14,865 nucleotides of DNA from Candidatus Naiadarchaeum limnaeum (lineage in GTDB: Archaea; Undinarchaeota; Undinarchaeia; Undinarchaeales; Naiadarchaeaceae). The DNA is taken from positions 1 to 14,865 of the forward strand of contig DVAB01000005.1 in the NCBI GenBank assembly GCA_014189685.1. Direction: 5' to 3'. The translations under genes and the position numbers were made by a program. Below, piece after piece: positions 13,862-14,865 of this stretch (its first letter is position 1; each line of letters starts with the position of its first letter). The notes under the pieces were generated by a model, which did not search any database, was not told the DNA's origin, and saw only the letters and a program-made list of their open reading frames with translations.

Positions 13862-14448
13862 TAGCTGTACTTAATTTCTATCCTCTCCAAATCCATCAAA
13901 ATTAAATTCTCATATTCAAAATTCTCTCCCCCGTTTACAGTCATCTTAACTTTTTTAGCATCTGTATTACAGTAGTCAAGAATGCAGGTTGAGTTGAACA
14001 CTTTCTCTTTTCCGCTCCACTTGCTCCAAGTGAGGAAAAAATGTCTTAGTTTAAATTCTTTTACAACAGGCGACTCCACGTGTAGTTTTCCAGTTTGGTC
14101 GTGAGTATGGATAATATTCATTGTTGTACTTGTTGTTCCAATTCCTTCAGGAAATATAAACGGTTGCTCATTAATTGTGATATCAAGCTCTGGATGAATA
14201 TGCATCGCCAATCCTGTGTGGGCAATATTTGTTTCTAAAACAAAGCGGTCATCCACATTGCCTATAGGAGTTTGCGGACTTTTTGGGGCATTTATTACAA
14301 AATAGCCAATAGCAATTATTAACAAAACAACAACTGCCAAGAGCGCGTAGGTGTAAGTCTTCTTTCTTCCGTGTTTTGTATCTAAATGCTGCGCTAATGC
14401 ATCGTGCGAATTGAATTCATGTCCGCATTTTTCACATTTGAAAGCCAT
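13861..14448 (-). CDS. Membrane protein with cytoplasmic C2H2 zinc finger and His-rich external domain
   Basis: A 195-residue protein counted from ATG 14448. Residues 5-26 are a classical C2H2 zinc finger: Cys5-x2-Cys8-x12-His21-x4-His26 (FKCEKCGHEFNSHDALAQHL). A basic GRKK precedes one transmembrane helix (33-53), so the finger should be cytoplasmic and the rest external. The external part has His83-x-His85 (MHIHPELDITIN), then IIHTHDQTGKLHVES with His114, His116 and His123, and a Cys155/Cys160 pair. The H-x-H ... H-T-H-D ... H-V-E-S arrangement occurs in a recurring domain of unknown function that I suspect binds metal. An in-frame GTG at 14511 is rejected because it would overlap the divergent gene. 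The stop shares a base with the four-helix protein start, indicating an operon. Role unknown; metal sensing or handling is an inference. Confidence 0.82.
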   Translation of the reverse strand: MAFKCEKCGHEFNSHDALAQHLDTKHGRKKTYTYALLAVVVLLIIAIGYFVINAPKSPQTPIGNVDDRFVLETNIAHTGLAMHIHPELDITINEQPFIFPEGIGTTSTTMNIIHTHDQTGKLHVESPVVKEFKLRHFFLTWSKWSGKEKVFNSTCILDYCNTDAKKVKMTVNGGENFEYENLILMDLERIEIKYS

Positions 14449-14452
14449 AAGG

Positions 14453-14460
14453 TTTTTAAA
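14453..14460 (+). promoter_or_regulatory. TATA-like box for the rightward truncated gene
   Basis: TTTTTAAA is centred about 26 nt before the ATG at 14483. It starts only five bases from the leftward start codon at 14448, so the two divergent promoters interlock. Confidence 0.5.
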
Positions 14461-14464
14461 CTCC

Positions 14465-14473
14465 AATTTATTA
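14465..14473 (-). promoter_or_regulatory. TATA-like box for the zinc-finger membrane protein operon
   Basis: On the minus strand this reads TAATAAATT, centred about 21 nt before the ATG at 14448. This is slightly short of the ideal 25-27 but is the only candidate in the 34-bp gap. Confidence 0.4.
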
Positions 14474-14482
14474 CAGCGAAGT

Positions 14483-14865
14483 ATGAAAGCCAGATATATA
14501 ATTTTATCCACTGCTCTATTTTTTTTAAGCTCAATTGCTCTTGTGTTTGCACATGGGGCTGAACTCTCAACTTGGCAAAGGCTTGGAATCCCTGATCCCT
14601 ATCAAATTTTAAGCTATTCAGCTGCAATAATGGTAGTTGCTCTTGTTCTCGCTGCTTTTTTAAAAAAGGAAATGAGCCCAACTTTACAAAAAATTGCTTA
14701 CATTGCAATTGCAATCCCTGTAATAATAGGAACACTTTATCTCTCAGGAGCAACTGTTTATTTAAATCAAAAATCATGGAGCGGCGGGCCTGTTCACTGG
14801 CATGCTGATTTTGAGATATGGGTTTGTGGAGAGCAAATTGATATTATTGATCCAAAAGGATTCAG
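14483..14865 (+). CDS. Membrane protein with external H-x-H domain, 3' end cut off by the window
   Basis: 127 codons are visible from ATG 14483 to the edge, without a stop. Residues about 5-25 form a hydrophobic signal or first helix (ends VFAHG). Two further helices follow at about 43-60 (YSAAIMVVALVLAAFL) and 70-94. The external part begins with PVHWHADFEIWVCGEQIDII (103-122), containing His105-x-His107. This parallels MHIHPELDITINEQPFIFPE in the divergent zinc-finger protein, so the two probably carry related external domains. The start is supported by a TATA-like box 26 nt upstream, and no Shine-Dalgarno sequence is present. The function is unknown, and the missing remainder could carry the H-T-H-D and H-V-E parts of the domain. 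Confidence 0.8.
   Translation, partial: MKARYIILSTALFFLSSIALVFAHGAELSTWQRLGIPDPYQILSYSAAIMVVALVLAAFLKKEMSPTLQKIAYIAIAIPVIIGTLYLSGATVYLNQKSWSGGPVHWHADFEIWVCGEQIDIIDPKGF

Noticed and set aside
14394-14777. Minus-strand 127-codon frame at the right end
   Set aside because: It is antisense to the rightward membrane protein, whose signal, helices and H-x-H motif are coherent, and it also overlaps the zinc-finger gene.

Overview
The window comes from an AT-rich archaeon. The evidence is a transcription factor B gene next to a Gar1 gene (H/ACA RNP), TATA-like boxes centred about 21-29 nt upstream of several start codons (the pattern of leaderless archaeal transcripts), and a suite of exported, sequon-rich beta-helix/Ig-like proteins with C-terminal membrane anchors of the kind seen in Euryarchaeota and DPANN archaea. 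I cannot place it below domain level. Shine-Dalgarno sequences appear mainly before genes that look internal to operons, so leaderless and leadered initiation seem to coexist.

Layout. Positions 1-1089 (minus strand) hold a gar1-tfb operon; tfb runs off the left edge. Divergent from it, 1231-2100 encodes a signal-peptide protein with an extracytoplasmic carbohydrate-binding-like domain, one transmembrane helix and a cytoplasmic winged-helix domain, which looks like a membrane-bound one-component regulator. Next, on the plus strand, come five exported proteins (2227-11884): a secreted Ig-like protein, a large membrane-anchored Ig/beta-helix/FN3 protein, a seven-repeat propeller with a PKD domain and a knottin-like tail, a second membrane-anchored beta-helix protein, and a lipoprotein. 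Each anchored beta-helix gene is followed by an exported partner whose ATG overlaps its stop codon (ATGA), giving two modules of the same design.

After convergent genes that abut with no spacer lies an SQR/NDH-2-like flavoprotein (minus strand). Divergent from it is a DUF4258-DUF2283 pair that looks like a toxin-antitoxin module. The right end holds a divergent unit: leftward, a membrane protein with a cytoplasmic C2H2 zinc finger and a His-rich external domain, followed by a four-helix membrane protein; rightward, a truncated membrane protein whose external part begins with the same H-x-H motif. The two divergent starts are only 34 bp apart.

The most interesting points are the membrane-bound wHTH regulator beside a surface-protein cluster, the six-cysteine knottin-like tail on an archaeal propeller protein, and the zinc-finger/His-domain divergent unit. 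There is no gene-free stretch longer than 300 bases. I saw no tRNA, rRNA, CRISPR array or insertion sequence.
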